From assembly GCA_910577925.1 (NCBI GenBank), contig CAJTOI010000023.1, forward strand, positions 1-52,618: a stretch of 52,618 nt of DNA. Direction: 5' to 3'. The position numbers and the translations under genes are program-made. The first letter of the stretch is position 1; each line of letters starts with the position of its first letter. Origin of the DNA: an uncultured Roseburia sp. (GTDB taxonomy: Bacteria > Bacillota > Clostridia > Lachnospirales > Lachnospiraceae). Under the pieces are notes generated by a model, which was not told where the DNA came from, searched no databases, and saw only the letters and a list, made by a program, of their open reading frames with translations. Shown here piece by piece: positions 1 through 7,365 of the stretch.

Positions 1-6
1 TCAATC

Positions 7-25
7 GGCGTACGTCCAGTACGCC
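7..25. repeat. Short inverted repeat at window edge
   Basis: A 7-bp GC-rich inverted repeat (GGCGTAC at 7-13, GTACGCC at 19-25) with a 5-nt loop. No T-run follows on either strand, so it is not a clear terminator. The rest of 26-180 is AT-rich and holds no convincing gene; a 53-codon frame open from the left edge to a stop at 162-164 has no recognisable features. Confidence 0.4.
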
Positions 26-179
26 TCAATTGTCTGCCTTGAAAATGCTGAAATTCTCTCCGCTTGAGGTCGAAGAGTCAGGCAGAAAAAAATTAGGGCT
101 TTTATCCGGAGAATCATTTTCGATTCAACATAATAATTTATTGATATGTGATAATAAGAAGTAAACTTTTGCGTACGAA

Positions 180-206
180 AAGGGAGAGCGGGGGAGGCCC
201 GCTCTC
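180..206 (-). terminator. Intrinsic terminator of the leftward island operon
   Basis: A 9-bp stem (184-192 pairs with 198-206) overlaps the stop codon of the leftward gene ending at 205. On the minus strand it is followed by CCTTTT. It probably ends the transcript carrying the polymerase, zinc-finger and phage-like genes. Confidence 0.55.
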
Positions 207-966
207 AGTCATATCCGGCAGAAGGAGGCTTTTTAAACCACATTGCCGCGTCAAAATGATGATCTTTATCTCCCCACACGGCGGTGCTTAACAACTGCAT
301 ATCGTAGATGTTGTTGTTTGAAATCCGGGCGAAAGAATCCCACAGCTGGTATATGGTTAAGTCCCAGATATTCAGCGGATTCAGGGAAAGGCTCTTATTT
401 GCAACGGCAGATATGATATTGCCGAGTTCCATGTTCAGATTCGGTTGTGCGTGTGTTGATTTTTCCTTTCGTCCGGCCTGGAGCTTTTTTACGATTTCCA
501 TTGCCTTTTTGCTTTTTACTTTGGATAAGTCTTCTTTTTGGGGTATTTCAATGTGGTTGCGCTGCCGGATCACATCGCATACCTCCGGATAGTTCTCTTT
601 TGTGACAAGTCCGATGAGCCGGTTGTCGCTTTGAACGGAAAAACCCTGATATCCGGGAGCGTATGTCACCGTTTCCCGGAAAAAGAAGTTGAGCGCCTTC
701 TGCAGCAATGCGGCGTACGGTTCGTTTGCGCCAAGCATTTCAAAAATACAGTTCAGTTTTTCCTGTTCGGACAGCAGGAAGAAGGTGTCTTCCCCGCCGT
801 CTGCCGTGCCACAGAACGCCGGATGCGTCAGTATAACGGATAAGTAGTGCTGATAAGTATTGTAGCCGACCGAGGAGATACTGCGCAGTGTCGGTGAGAG
901 AATGCCTCCTGCATTCGGCGCCTGTATCGGATTCGGCGACAATAAATCAAAATAGTTCAGTTTCAT
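205..966 (-). CDS. Phage-like hypothetical protein
   Basis: A 253-residue soluble protein, last gene of the leftward island operon. I chose the ATG at 966 because AGGT lies 7 nt upstream; ATG 972 and GTG 975 are also in frame. The N-terminus (YFDLLSPNPIQ, then SPTLRSISSVGY) and C-terminus (NIWDLTIYQLWDSFARI, ending in an FDAAMWFKK motif) have the look of small structural or assembly proteins of Gram-positive siphophages, with a basic Lys/Arg-rich stretch around residues 148-175. No enzymatic motif or membrane segment is visible. The phage link is from remembered patterns, not a search. It sits 36 nt after the zinc-finger gene and is probably co-transcribed with the polymerase. Confidence 0.55.
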   Translation of the reverse strand: MKLNYFDLLSPNPIQAPNAGGILSPTLRSISSVGYNTYQHYLSVILTHPAFCGTADGGEDTFFLLSEQEKLNCIFEMLGANEPYAALLQKALNFFFRETVTYAPGYQGFSVQSDNRLIGLVTKENYPEVCDVIRQRNHIEIPQKEDLSKVKSKKAMEIVKKLQAGRKEKSTHAQPNLNMELGNIISAVANKSLSLNPLNIWDLTIYQLWDSFARISNNNIYDMQLLSTAVWGDKDHHFDAAMWFKKPPSAGYD

Positions 967-1001
967 GTACATCACCTGCTTTCATTTGTTTTTGAACCGT
1001 T

Positions 1002-1769
1002 TTACGGTTCACAGATTTGTAGGCTGCGCCGGCGCTGCATTCTCTGCCGGTCAAGCATTCGCTTGCCTGCGGCGGCACAATCCTTACAGTATTTTCGTTT
1101 TCCGTTTGTGTCTTTCACAAGGAGCCCGCAGCCGGTGCACCGGATGTAGCGTTCACCTTTCAATAAACGCCACTCATAGCCGAGTGTCCGGAAATCCGAG
1201 ACAAACAGCGCTTCGCCGCCGTTTTCGTCGATAAATAAAACCCGGATGTTCAGATTGTTTACTTTTTTGGCATACTCGATCAATCCCAGTTCCCGAAGTC
1301 GGTGATAGTTGCTATCCTTGTTGAAAGCGGTCGCATTGATACACGCCGTTTTGTAAATTTCACCGTTGCTGTATGAGATCCAGTGATTGTTCGCGGGGTT
1401 CCGGAAGTCATTGAATTTCGCAAGGCATAAAAGTGTAAATGCAAGGCGCTCCAATACTTTGTTGTGAATTGCTTCAAGCGTTTTCCGCTCATTTGCGGTG
1501 ATCCGGATGCCGGTGCATTCGCACAGCGCATATCTGTCTGCGTTTTTTGCGCAGGTTTCAAGACGGAGAGACCAGTCGGCCGGATTGTAGCCGGGATAAC
1601 GCTCCTGCATAAATTCGTGAAGCGCTTTTCGGATATCCGCTTTTGGCAGGTCTTCCTCATGGCAGAGGTATCTCGCGTAGAGATTTAAAAAGACCGAAGC
1701 TTTAGACGGATGAAGTTCTCCGGTCCGGAGTATGTCTAAGACGTATTGTTTTTCGTTTAACAGAATGAT
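1002..1769 (-). CDS. Zinc-finger protein, probable non-AUG start
   Basis: The first ATG in this frame (1610) would give 202 residues, but the frame stays open and clearly coding for about 50 codons upstream, running back into the end of the polymerase gene. The extension reads ILLNEKQYVLDILRTGEL, then a helical stretch running straight into MQERYPGYNPADW. The only good Shine-Dalgarno (AGGAGG, minus strand 1785-1780) lies 10 nt before an ATC at 1769 and 13 nt before an ATT at 1766, so an unusual start codon with translational coupling to the polymerase is likely; I give the ATC position. The C-terminus has a CxxC-x13-CxxC zinc knuckle (CTGC then CKDC) followed by an Arg-rich tail, typical of small nucleic-acid-binding phage proteins. 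Function unknown. Confidence 0.6.
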   Translation of the reverse strand: MILLNEKQYVLDILRTGELHPSKASVFLNLYARYLCHEEDLPKADIRKALHEFMQERYPGYNPADWSLRLETCAKNADRYALCECTGIRITANERKTLEAIHNKVLERLAFTLLCLAKFNDFRNPANNHWISYSNGEIYKTACINATAFNKDSNYHRLRELGLIEYAKKVNNLNIRVLFIDENGGEALFVSDFRTLGYEWRLLKGERYIRCTGCGLLVKDTNGKRKYCKDCAAAGKRMLDRQRMQRRRSLQICEP

Positions 1770-4531
1770 AGTTCCTCAACCTCCTTTAATCGTTTTTGGT
1801 GAATCACAAAGGATTCTCCGGCGAATTGAAATTCGCCGCCGGTCTCCGCACGGACGGGATAGGAGACGGTATGGTTCTTTTTTTCCAGCAGATTGTCGAT
1901 GATCGTTTTGCCGCAGATGTCCCATGCAAATTGTTTGGACGTTTCGGCGGAGTAGCACAGGTCGATCACGATGTCGCAGAGCTCTTTTTCGTTGGGGCAG
2001 ATTTTTTCGCAGCTTGCCCGAAACTGCAGCTGCAGCATCCCTTTTTTCTGCGCGGTGTCTTCCTTATCTAACCGTCTGCTTTTGGCAAGCTTCTGATAAG
2101 CCTGGACGCAGGCATCGTATGCCTCTTTCTGCTTTTTGATTTCCAGATAATCGTGTTTGCTGTAGGCTGCGCCGGACTTTAGGATTCGGTAATCAAAATC
2201 GGAAACCTGCGCCTTTTTCGATATAAAATGCGAAAAGGTATCCTCCATCAGCCAGGCGATCCGGTTGACGGTACAGGGATTCGTTCCGACCGGTTTTAGC
2301 TGCTCGTAATATTTGAGAAATTCCTGTTCGCAAATCGTTTTATCCGGCTTTTGGCGCAGGTCGGCAAGGGACATTTTAAATTCGCGGATGCATTTGCTGT
2401 TTGCATTTTTGAGGTATCTTTTCCACTCCGTGTGCAGATCGGGGTATACATATTTCATAAAATACGGTTTTTTGTCGGCGACAATGCGCAGGCAGAGCGC
2501 TTTAAACTGTTTTTGTGCCTCCGTGGCATCCGGGAGCTTTTGGCATGCGGCCGTGCTGTACCAGTATTTCGGCATGGGCTTTGCGAGGATTCCCTTTGCT
2601 TTGTCGATCGCACATTGCTGATAGTGCTGTCCGCATTTGATACGGTAATCCAGCATGCGGTATTCTTCGCTGTCTTTTGCGAAAGCCGCCTGACGTTCTA
2701 ACATGGCGGTGATCCGGTTTGTCGTGGTCCCGATTTCATCGCCGAACGCGAGCTTATTGGCCGCTACCAGATCCTGCTCTGCGGGGATGATTTTTTCTGC
2801 TTTTCGCTGAATGCATTCGATTGTCGGCGCATTTTTGGTATGTGCCACGAGAATCGGATGATCGGTTGTGAAAAAGGCGTCGGAGTCCTTGTCCGCGCCG
2901 TTTAACGCATCGCAGGTAGTGTCCCATGAATTTAAAATGATGCCGGTTGTGTTGTACCGGTACCAGAAATCCGTCTCGTCATTGTGTACGACTTTTCTTT
3001 TTCGAATGTTGTTATGGCAGGTCATCGGCGCGCGGAAGAGGGCGATCTCGCTGACATTTTTGTCGATCCAGTATCGGTGGTACACCTCGCCGGCTTTGAG
3101 CAGACCGGTGACGGGCAGCCCGAAAACGGACTGTGCGAGCGCGTATGGATCCCCCGACACGATCGCAAAGTTTCCGGGCAGCTGAATCGAACCTTTTGCG
3201 GCCATCTCGATTCTTTTATAGAGCAGCGCATGTAGTTTGCGGGTGATAAAAGGGTCGTCTGTCATGCCTGGTTCAATCATGATCGCTTTTACAAAATCAT
3301 CGCCGACGGCGTCGATGTTGTCGTCATTTAAAAACATTCCTTTCAGAAAGACGACGGTCTTGCGCCAGTCGTTTCCCAGCACGCCGGCGATGTCTTCGAT
3401 TGTGGGCCGGCACAGCTCGTATAACTCCGCATCCGATAACTCGTAGGTCTGCAGAAACTGATAGTTGGCGTTGCGCACATGTTCCAACCGGTGAGGGGTT
3501 GTTTTTGTCACGGAAAACTGATAATGGTTTTCGCTGCAGCAGGCGATAAAGTGTTCAAGGCTCTGATAGGAGTCCCACAGTTTTACCATGGAGGTCGTGA
3601 GAATCACGTCGTAATCCCTGATATCGCGCTGCGTTCCCCATGCGTCCCGAACCATGTATTCCCCGTGGTTGACTCGTTTTGCAAATTCCGCAAAGTCAAA
3701 GGTAAACAGCATGCCCTTGGTCCAGGCGTATCTGGTGTTGACGCCGGAGATCGTCCGGCCCGCAAATGCTTCCCCGTATAAATCTCGGTTTATCACACGC
3801 GAGTATGCGGGCGACATCAGCCCGTAGCCGTCCGAATCGCAGTAATCGATCAGGCAGTCCCTCTCGATTTTCAGTTCCGGCTCTCCGCCGTTTTCATCCG
3901 ATATTTTTATGACGTCTTCCTTAAACCGTACCCGGCAGTCCTGCACGATTAAGATTCTCGGCATGGTAACCGGAGTGGAGGCGCTGCATATCAGCGCCTG
4001 ATAAGCCTCTAATTTGGCGGGGATTATGGGCTTTGTCTTGTCTCTGCCGTTGTCCATCCGCTTTACGATTTCCTGATATACACGGTCCCCGATGTAGGTG
4101 ATCGTGGAATTTTTGATGCCGCCGTTCGTTCCGAGCAGTCTGTGATAGCGATAACCGTTGACGGAAAAACCCTGATTCGCCCTGTCGTAGTCCGTGTCGG
4201 AATCCATGATGATACAGAGGTAATCCTTCTGATATTGGAGCGAGTAAAGTCTGTCGTATAAGTCCTTGATCCTGTTTTTGGTTTTCCTGCTTTTGGGCTG
4301 CTTTTTTAAATCGTACAATTCCTTTTTCAGCTTTTCGACCTCTGTGTCGATGTCGCGGGCGCCGTTTAATTCACAGATCCAGCGGAGGATCTGACTGTCG
4401 TTTAACGCCACGATATCACTCTTATTTTTCATGGCGGCGGAGAGCGGCAGTGTGAGATCCCACCCGGCGTCTTTTAACCGTCTGCTTGAAAGCTTATAGA
4501 CAAATTTGTGACAGGATTGCTGTTTGGCCAT
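1757..4531 (-). CDS. Stand-alone double-psi beta-barrel RNA polymerase (QDE-1/YonO-like)
   Basis: A 924-residue protein started at ATG 4531 because AGGAGG lies 7 nt upstream; an ATG at 4549 lies before that ribosome site. It carries, in order, the landmarks I know from eukaryotic RNA-dependent RNA polymerases and phage SPbeta YonO: GTNGGIKNST (about 134-143), KLEAYQAL (173-180), DGYGLMSP (234-241), RYAWTKG (267-273), an R500-A-P502 motif like the RNPCxHPGD box, the metal-binding D547-x-D549-x-D551 of the barrel, and after it IGTTTN (from 600) and IDKAKG (642-647). Members make RNA from DNA or RNA templates with a single chain. YonO is about this size. Family placement is by motifs read by eye; template and role are unknown. 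The gene leads a leftward operon from an SOS-like divergent promoter and faces a sigma-like gene. Confidence 0.82.
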   Translation of the reverse strand: MAKQQSCHKFVYKLSSRRLKDAGWDLTLPLSAAMKNKSDIVALNDSQILRWICELNGARDIDTEVEKLKKELYDLKKQPKSRKTKNRIKDLYDRLYSLQYQKDYLCIIMDSDTDYDRANQGFSVNGYRYHRLLGTNGGIKNSTITYIGDRVYQEIVKRMDNGRDKTKPIIPAKLEAYQALICSASTPVTMPRILIVQDCRVRFKEDVIKISDENGGEPELKIERDCLIDYCDSDGYGLMSPAYSRVINRDLYGEAFAGRTISGVNTRYAWTKGMLFTFDFAEFAKRVNHGEYMVRDAWGTQRDIRDYDVILTTSMVKLWDSYQSLEHFIACCSENHYQFSVTKTTPHRLEHVRNANYQFLQTYELSDAELYELCRPTIEDIAGVLGNDWRKTVVFLKGMFLNDDNIDAVGDDFVKAIMIEPGMTDDPFITRKLHALLYKRIEMAAKGSIQLPGNFAIVSGDPYALAQSVFGLPVTGLLKAGEVYHRYWIDKNVSEIALFRAPMTCHNNIRKRKVVHNDETDFWYRYNTTGIILNSWDTTCDALNGADKDSDAFFTTDHPILVAHTKNAPTIECIQRKAEKIIPAEQDLVAANKLAFGDEIGTTTNRITAMLERQAAFAKDSEEYRMLDYRIKCGQHYQQCAIDKAKGILAKPMPKYWYSTAACQKLPDATEAQKQFKALCLRIVADKKPYFMKYVYPDLHTEWKRYLKNANSKCIREFKMSLADLRQKPDKTICEQEFLKYYEQLKPVGTNPCTVNRIAWLMEDTFSHFISKKAQVSDFDYRILKSGAAYSKHDYLEIKKQKEAYDACVQAYQKLAKSRRLDKEDTAQKKGMLQLQFRASCEKICPNEKELCDIVIDLCYSAETSKQFAWDICGKTIIDNLLEKKNHTVSYPVRAETGGEFQFAGESFVIHQKRLKEVEELSFC

Positions 4532-4563
4532 TCGAAATCCTCCTCTCATTTTGATGCCTGTGT

Positions 4564-4591
4564 AATATACTTCTCCAAACGCAAATGAAAA
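4564..4591 (-). promoter_or_regulatory. Candidate leftward promoter of the polymerase operon
   Basis: Minus-strand -35 TTTTCA (4591-4586), 16-bp spacer and -10 TATATT (4569-4564). The -10 is good and the -35 has two mismatches. A LexA-like palindrome lies 4 bp upstream of the -35. Confidence 0.45.
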
Positions 4592-4595
4592 TTTA

Positions 4596-4609
4596 CAAAC
4601 ATTTGTTCG
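4596..4609. promoter_or_regulatory. LexA/SOS-like operator 1
   Basis: CAAACATTTGTTCG differs at one position of the two half-sites from the Gram-positive SOS box CGAAC-N4-GTTCG. It lies just upstream of the leftward polymerase promoter and 33 bp, about three helical turns, from operator 2. Confidence 0.6.
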
Positions 4610-4618
4610 AACCTGCTA

Positions 4619-4647
4619 TTGACAAAAGCGAACATTTGTTCTATACT
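4619..4647 (+). promoter_or_regulatory. Strong sigma-A promoter of the sigma-like gene
   Basis: Consensus -35 TTGACA (4619-4624), 17-bp spacer and -10 TATACT (4642-4647), about 30 nt before the start codon. The spacer is almost filled by LexA-like operator 2, so the promoter should be silent while the repressor is bound. Confidence 0.8.
4629..4642. promoter_or_regulatory. LexA/SOS-like operator 2 inside promoter
   Basis: CGAACATTTGTTCT matches the Gram-positive LexA (DinR) box at all but the last base. It lies between the -35 and -10 of the sigma-like gene's promoter, the classical place for repression by occlusion. Confidence 0.7.
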
Positions 4648-4675
4648 TAGTATTGTCACGGGAGGTACATAAACT

Positions 4676-5284
4676 ATGGAACAGATATTGACGGCATATT
4701 ATGCGGACAATGCAAAGAAGCTGCGTGATATGGCAGATAAAATCTTAGTCAGACTGCATTTTGCGCATGTAGACAGGGATGATTTCTATTCGCTTGCAAA
4801 TGAGGTTTTTGTCTGTGCAATGAGAGATTATGAGTCTTCGATGTCATTTGACGGCTTTTTGTATTCCTGTCTGTATAAGAAGTTCTGCACGGAGATGACC
4901 AGCAGGACGAGGGATAAGCGATGCGCCAAGATAAAAGTGCGTGAGATCGATGAAAACGGAACGGTCGTTCTGAAAAACAAAATTCTTCCGGATGAATCTC
5001 TCGACGCACCGCTTGCCGACGGCGAAGACGGTACGCTCGGAGATACGATTGCCGGAGGATTTGACATTGAAAAAGAGGTTTTCGGCAGAGAGGATGAGGG
5101 GTACAGCAGAAGGATGCTTCTCTATCTTGGCAGGCTGTCAAAGCTTCAGAAAGAGGTATTGCGGCTTCATATCGCGGGATATCCTTCCAATGAGATTAAA
5201 AAGGAGCTTAAGATCAGCGAAAAGCAGTATACGGATTGCAACGCGGCGATTCATTCGTACCGGAATGTGTCCGTATTTTTTTGA
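4676..5284 (+). CDS. Sigma-70 family-like factor
   Basis: A 202-residue protein with a sigma region 2-like segment (about 33-82, DDFYSLANEVF through the FLYSCLYKKF helix to a basic patch) and a region 4-like helix-turn-helix at the C-terminus (about 153-195, LSKLQKEVLRLHIAGYPSNEIKKEL). The two are joined by a long acidic linker rather than a region 3. It should be a small alternative sigma factor directing RNA polymerase to particular promoters. Expression looks SOS-controlled through the operator in its promoter. It is divergent from the polymerase gene, so it may serve that polymerase or recruit host core enzyme to island genes; the sequence cannot decide. The DUF262 gene follows after 90 nt. 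Confidence 0.75.
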   Translation: MEQILTAYYADNAKKLRDMADKILVRLHFAHVDRDDFYSLANEVFVCAMRDYESSMSFDGFLYSCLYKKFCTEMTSRTRDKRCAKIKVREIDENGTVVLKNKILPDESLDAPLADGEDGTLGDTIAGGFDIEKEVFGREDEGYSRRMLLYLGRLSKLQKEVLRLHIAGYPSNEIKKELKISEKQYTDCNAAIHSYRNVSVFF

Positions 5285-5374
5285 CAGAGAATACCCTCAG
5301 CGGACAAAAGGCGTGTGTCCCGCTGTCCGCCGAAGGCGGATACGAAAAAGAAGAGGGGTAAAGGAGGAGAGAGA

Positions 5375-6790
5375 ATGGCAAGGCCGCGCAAACAGACGTA
5401 TACACTGGAAATGTATTTAAAGAAAATCAATGAAGGGGATATTGATAACAATGCGGATGTGCAGAGGAGAATGGTTTGGAGCAGAGAGCAGATGAATGAA
5501 CTGATCGTCACGGTTCTTACCGACGAATATATACCGCCGATTATTCTCGGCGAGGAGAGCAGCTCTCAGCTGCATATTGCGGACGGCGGATGCAGGAGCG
5601 CGGCGTTAAACGGCTTTTGGAACGGGACGCATAAGATTACGGGCGCTTTGGAAAATTCTCTGATTCCCTATAAGAAAAAGGTAAAAAAGAAGGACGGCGG
5701 CATTGACTGGGTGGACGCCGTGTGCGATATCAAAAACAAAACCTTCGACAAGCTTCCGGATGAACTGAAAAAGAAATTTAATGAGTATCAGATAGAGACG
5801 GTGATTCACGAGAACTGTGACAGCCATAAGATCTCAAGATACATCAAGCGTTACAATAATCATACCTCGATGAACGCGGATCAGAAGGCATTTACCTATA
5901 TTGATAAATTTGCCGGCAATATCCGGAAACTGTTAGACAGCCGTTTTTTTCTGGACTACAGCGTCTATACCGAAAAAGATAAAGTAAATGGAAGCGTTGA
6001 GCGGGTGGTGGTGGAGACCATGATGTGCATGAACCATCTTGACAGCTGGAAAAAGCAGCCGAAGGCGGCCTGCAGGTATCTCAATGAAAACGCGGCCAAG
6101 GAAGAGTTCGAGCAATTTGCGGCTTATCTGCAGAGACTGGAAGCGATTATCACGGATGACATCAAGGGGATTTTTAATAAAAAAGACTCGTTTCTGTTTC
6201 TTACGCTGTTTGACCGGTTTACGAAGCTTAGAGTCGAAGACCGGCGCTTTGCGGATTTTCTCAGGGCGTTTCAGGGGGAACTCCGGTTTTCCCGGAAGAA
6301 CAAAAAAGGACTGCTGTTCGATGAGATCGATAGGGAGCTTAGCACAAAGGACAGGCAGGTAATCGTCGATAAACTGGACATGCTTGAGGAGCTGCTGCTG
6401 GAGTTTCTGCATACGGATGCGGAGGATGCCTCAGAAGGCAGCATTGAATCGTTTGTCGCCGAAATGGTTGAGCTCAGTGTCGAGGAGGTGCGGGAGGATA
6501 TGGATTTGTACACGGAATCACTGCACACTTTATTGGAGGAGACCGTAAAAATCGATTCCCCGCTGCGCAGCGGGGAAAACAGACCCTCTCTGCTGGCAAT
6601 GATGGCGTATTCCTATAAAGCGGACAAAGATATGGATCATTGGATGGCCGAATATGCAAGGCAGCATCACACCTACTGTCCGGATCAGAAAAAGAATTTT
6701 TTAACCATGCAAAAGGAATTTGAGCGTTACTGCAGAAAGAAGGTCTGGGAAACCGTCGGGTCGTCAAAAAGCTTCCCGTCCGGAGGGTGA
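5375..6790 (+). CDS. DUF262-type protein (ParB/GmrS-like fold)
   Basis: A 471-residue protein. ATG 5375 was chosen for the AAGGAGG at 5361-5367. The N-terminus has a DUF262 signature: DVQRRMVWSREQMNELI (28-44), a YIPPIILGE strand (52-60), and IADGGCRSAAL (68-78), equivalent to the DGQQRL loop although the usual Gln-Arg is replaced by Gly-Cys-Arg. DUF262 proteins occur in GmrSD-type restriction systems and other phage-defence or plasmid-related modules, acting as nucleotide-dependent ParB/Srx-like domains. The remaining 300 residues are helical and I recognise no HNH nuclease (DUF1524) signature. It probably shares the SOS-like transcript with the sigma factor. Its last 64 bp overlap the end of the convergent membrane-protein gene. 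Confidence 0.7.
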   Translation: MARPRKQTYTLEMYLKKINEGDIDNNADVQRRMVWSREQMNELIVTVLTDEYIPPIILGEESSSQLHIADGGCRSAALNGFWNGTHKITGALENSLIPYKKKVKKKDGGIDWVDAVCDIKNKTFDKLPDELKKKFNEYQIETVIHENCDSHKISRYIKRYNNHTSMNADQKAFTYIDKFAGNIRKLLDSRFFLDYSVYTEKDKVNGSVERVVVETMMCMNHLDSWKKQPKAACRYLNENAAKEEFEQFAAYLQRLEAIITDDIKGIFNKKDSFLFLTLFDRFTKLRVEDRRFADFLRAFQGELRFSRKNKKGLLFDEIDRELSTKDRQVIVDKLDMLEELLLEFLHTDAEDASEGSIESFVAEMVELSVEEVREDMDLYTESLHTLLEETVKIDSPLRSGENRPSLLAMMAYSYKADKDMDHWMAEYARQHHTYCPDQKKNFLTMQKEFERYCRKKVWETVGSSKSFPSGG

Positions 6791-7254
6791 TAGGTGAACA
6801 CGGCGAAGCAGACAAAGAGGGCGGCCGTCAGCGCATACAGCAGAGGCGCATACGGGTTTGCGCGGCAGGATTGTGCAAGCCGGAAGGTAAGCCAAAATGC
6901 GAGGATGACGCTTAGAACAAACGTAGCGATATCCAGAACAAAATAATTTTTGCCGCAAACGGCGGTATAGGCATAGAAAAGTATCGGGATCAGCAGCGTT
7001 CCCGCCAGAATCCCGAAACAGAACGAGGCGCCGATACACGGGTAAGCGCCTTTCAGTTTGTGCCTCGCAGATACCGCGTACAGAAGCATCGGGAAAAACA
7101 GCAGTTTCATATGCTCCCAGACGGATTCATTGACCGGCACAAACAGACCGGCGACAGAATTATTTCCGGTCCACTCGTACACAAAATGAGCAAGGGTTCC
7201 TGTGATAATCACAACTATGATTCCGATTATGAGACAGCATTTCAATGTTTTCAT
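6727..7254 (-). CDS. DUF6512-like integral membrane protein
   Basis: A 175-residue protein with about five or six hydrophobic helices: an N-terminal segment (IIGIIVVIITGTLAHFVYEW), then a conserved-looking NESVWEHMKLLFFPMLLYA block (about 43-61), and three further segments. The arrangement and the ending (YHPPDGKLFDDP) fit small Clostridia membrane proteins named DUF6512. ATG 7254 is preferred over an upstream in-frame TTG, although no clear Shine-Dalgarno is seen. Function is unknown. The final 64 bp run antiparallel to the end of the DUF262 gene. Confidence 0.6.
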   Translation of the reverse strand: MKTLKCCLIIGIIVVIITGTLAHFVYEWTGNNSVAGLFVPVNESVWEHMKLLFFPMLLYAVSARHKLKGAYPCIGASFCFGILAGTLLIPILFYAYTAVCGKNYFVLDIATFVLSVILAFWLTFRLAQSCRANPYAPLLYALTAALFVCFAVFTYHPPDGKLFDDPTVSQTFFLQ

Positions 7255-7365
7255 GGAAAGAGTATATGCAGCTGCGCGCAAATTATGAGCGGAAAAAGTT
7301 ACCGCATTTATGCAGACGATGAACCGCGTAACTGCGGCGGCGTTCGGCGGAGAAACAGCCGCGGG

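Noticed and set aside
3..164. 53-codon frame open from the left edge
   Set aside because: No recognisable motif and no way to see its start; the stretch could equally be intergenic.
1757..1766. Programmed -1 frameshift joining the polymerase and zinc-finger frames
   Set aside because: The GTTAAAC heptamer present is not in the phase needed for slippage before the stop codon; separate initiation is simpler.
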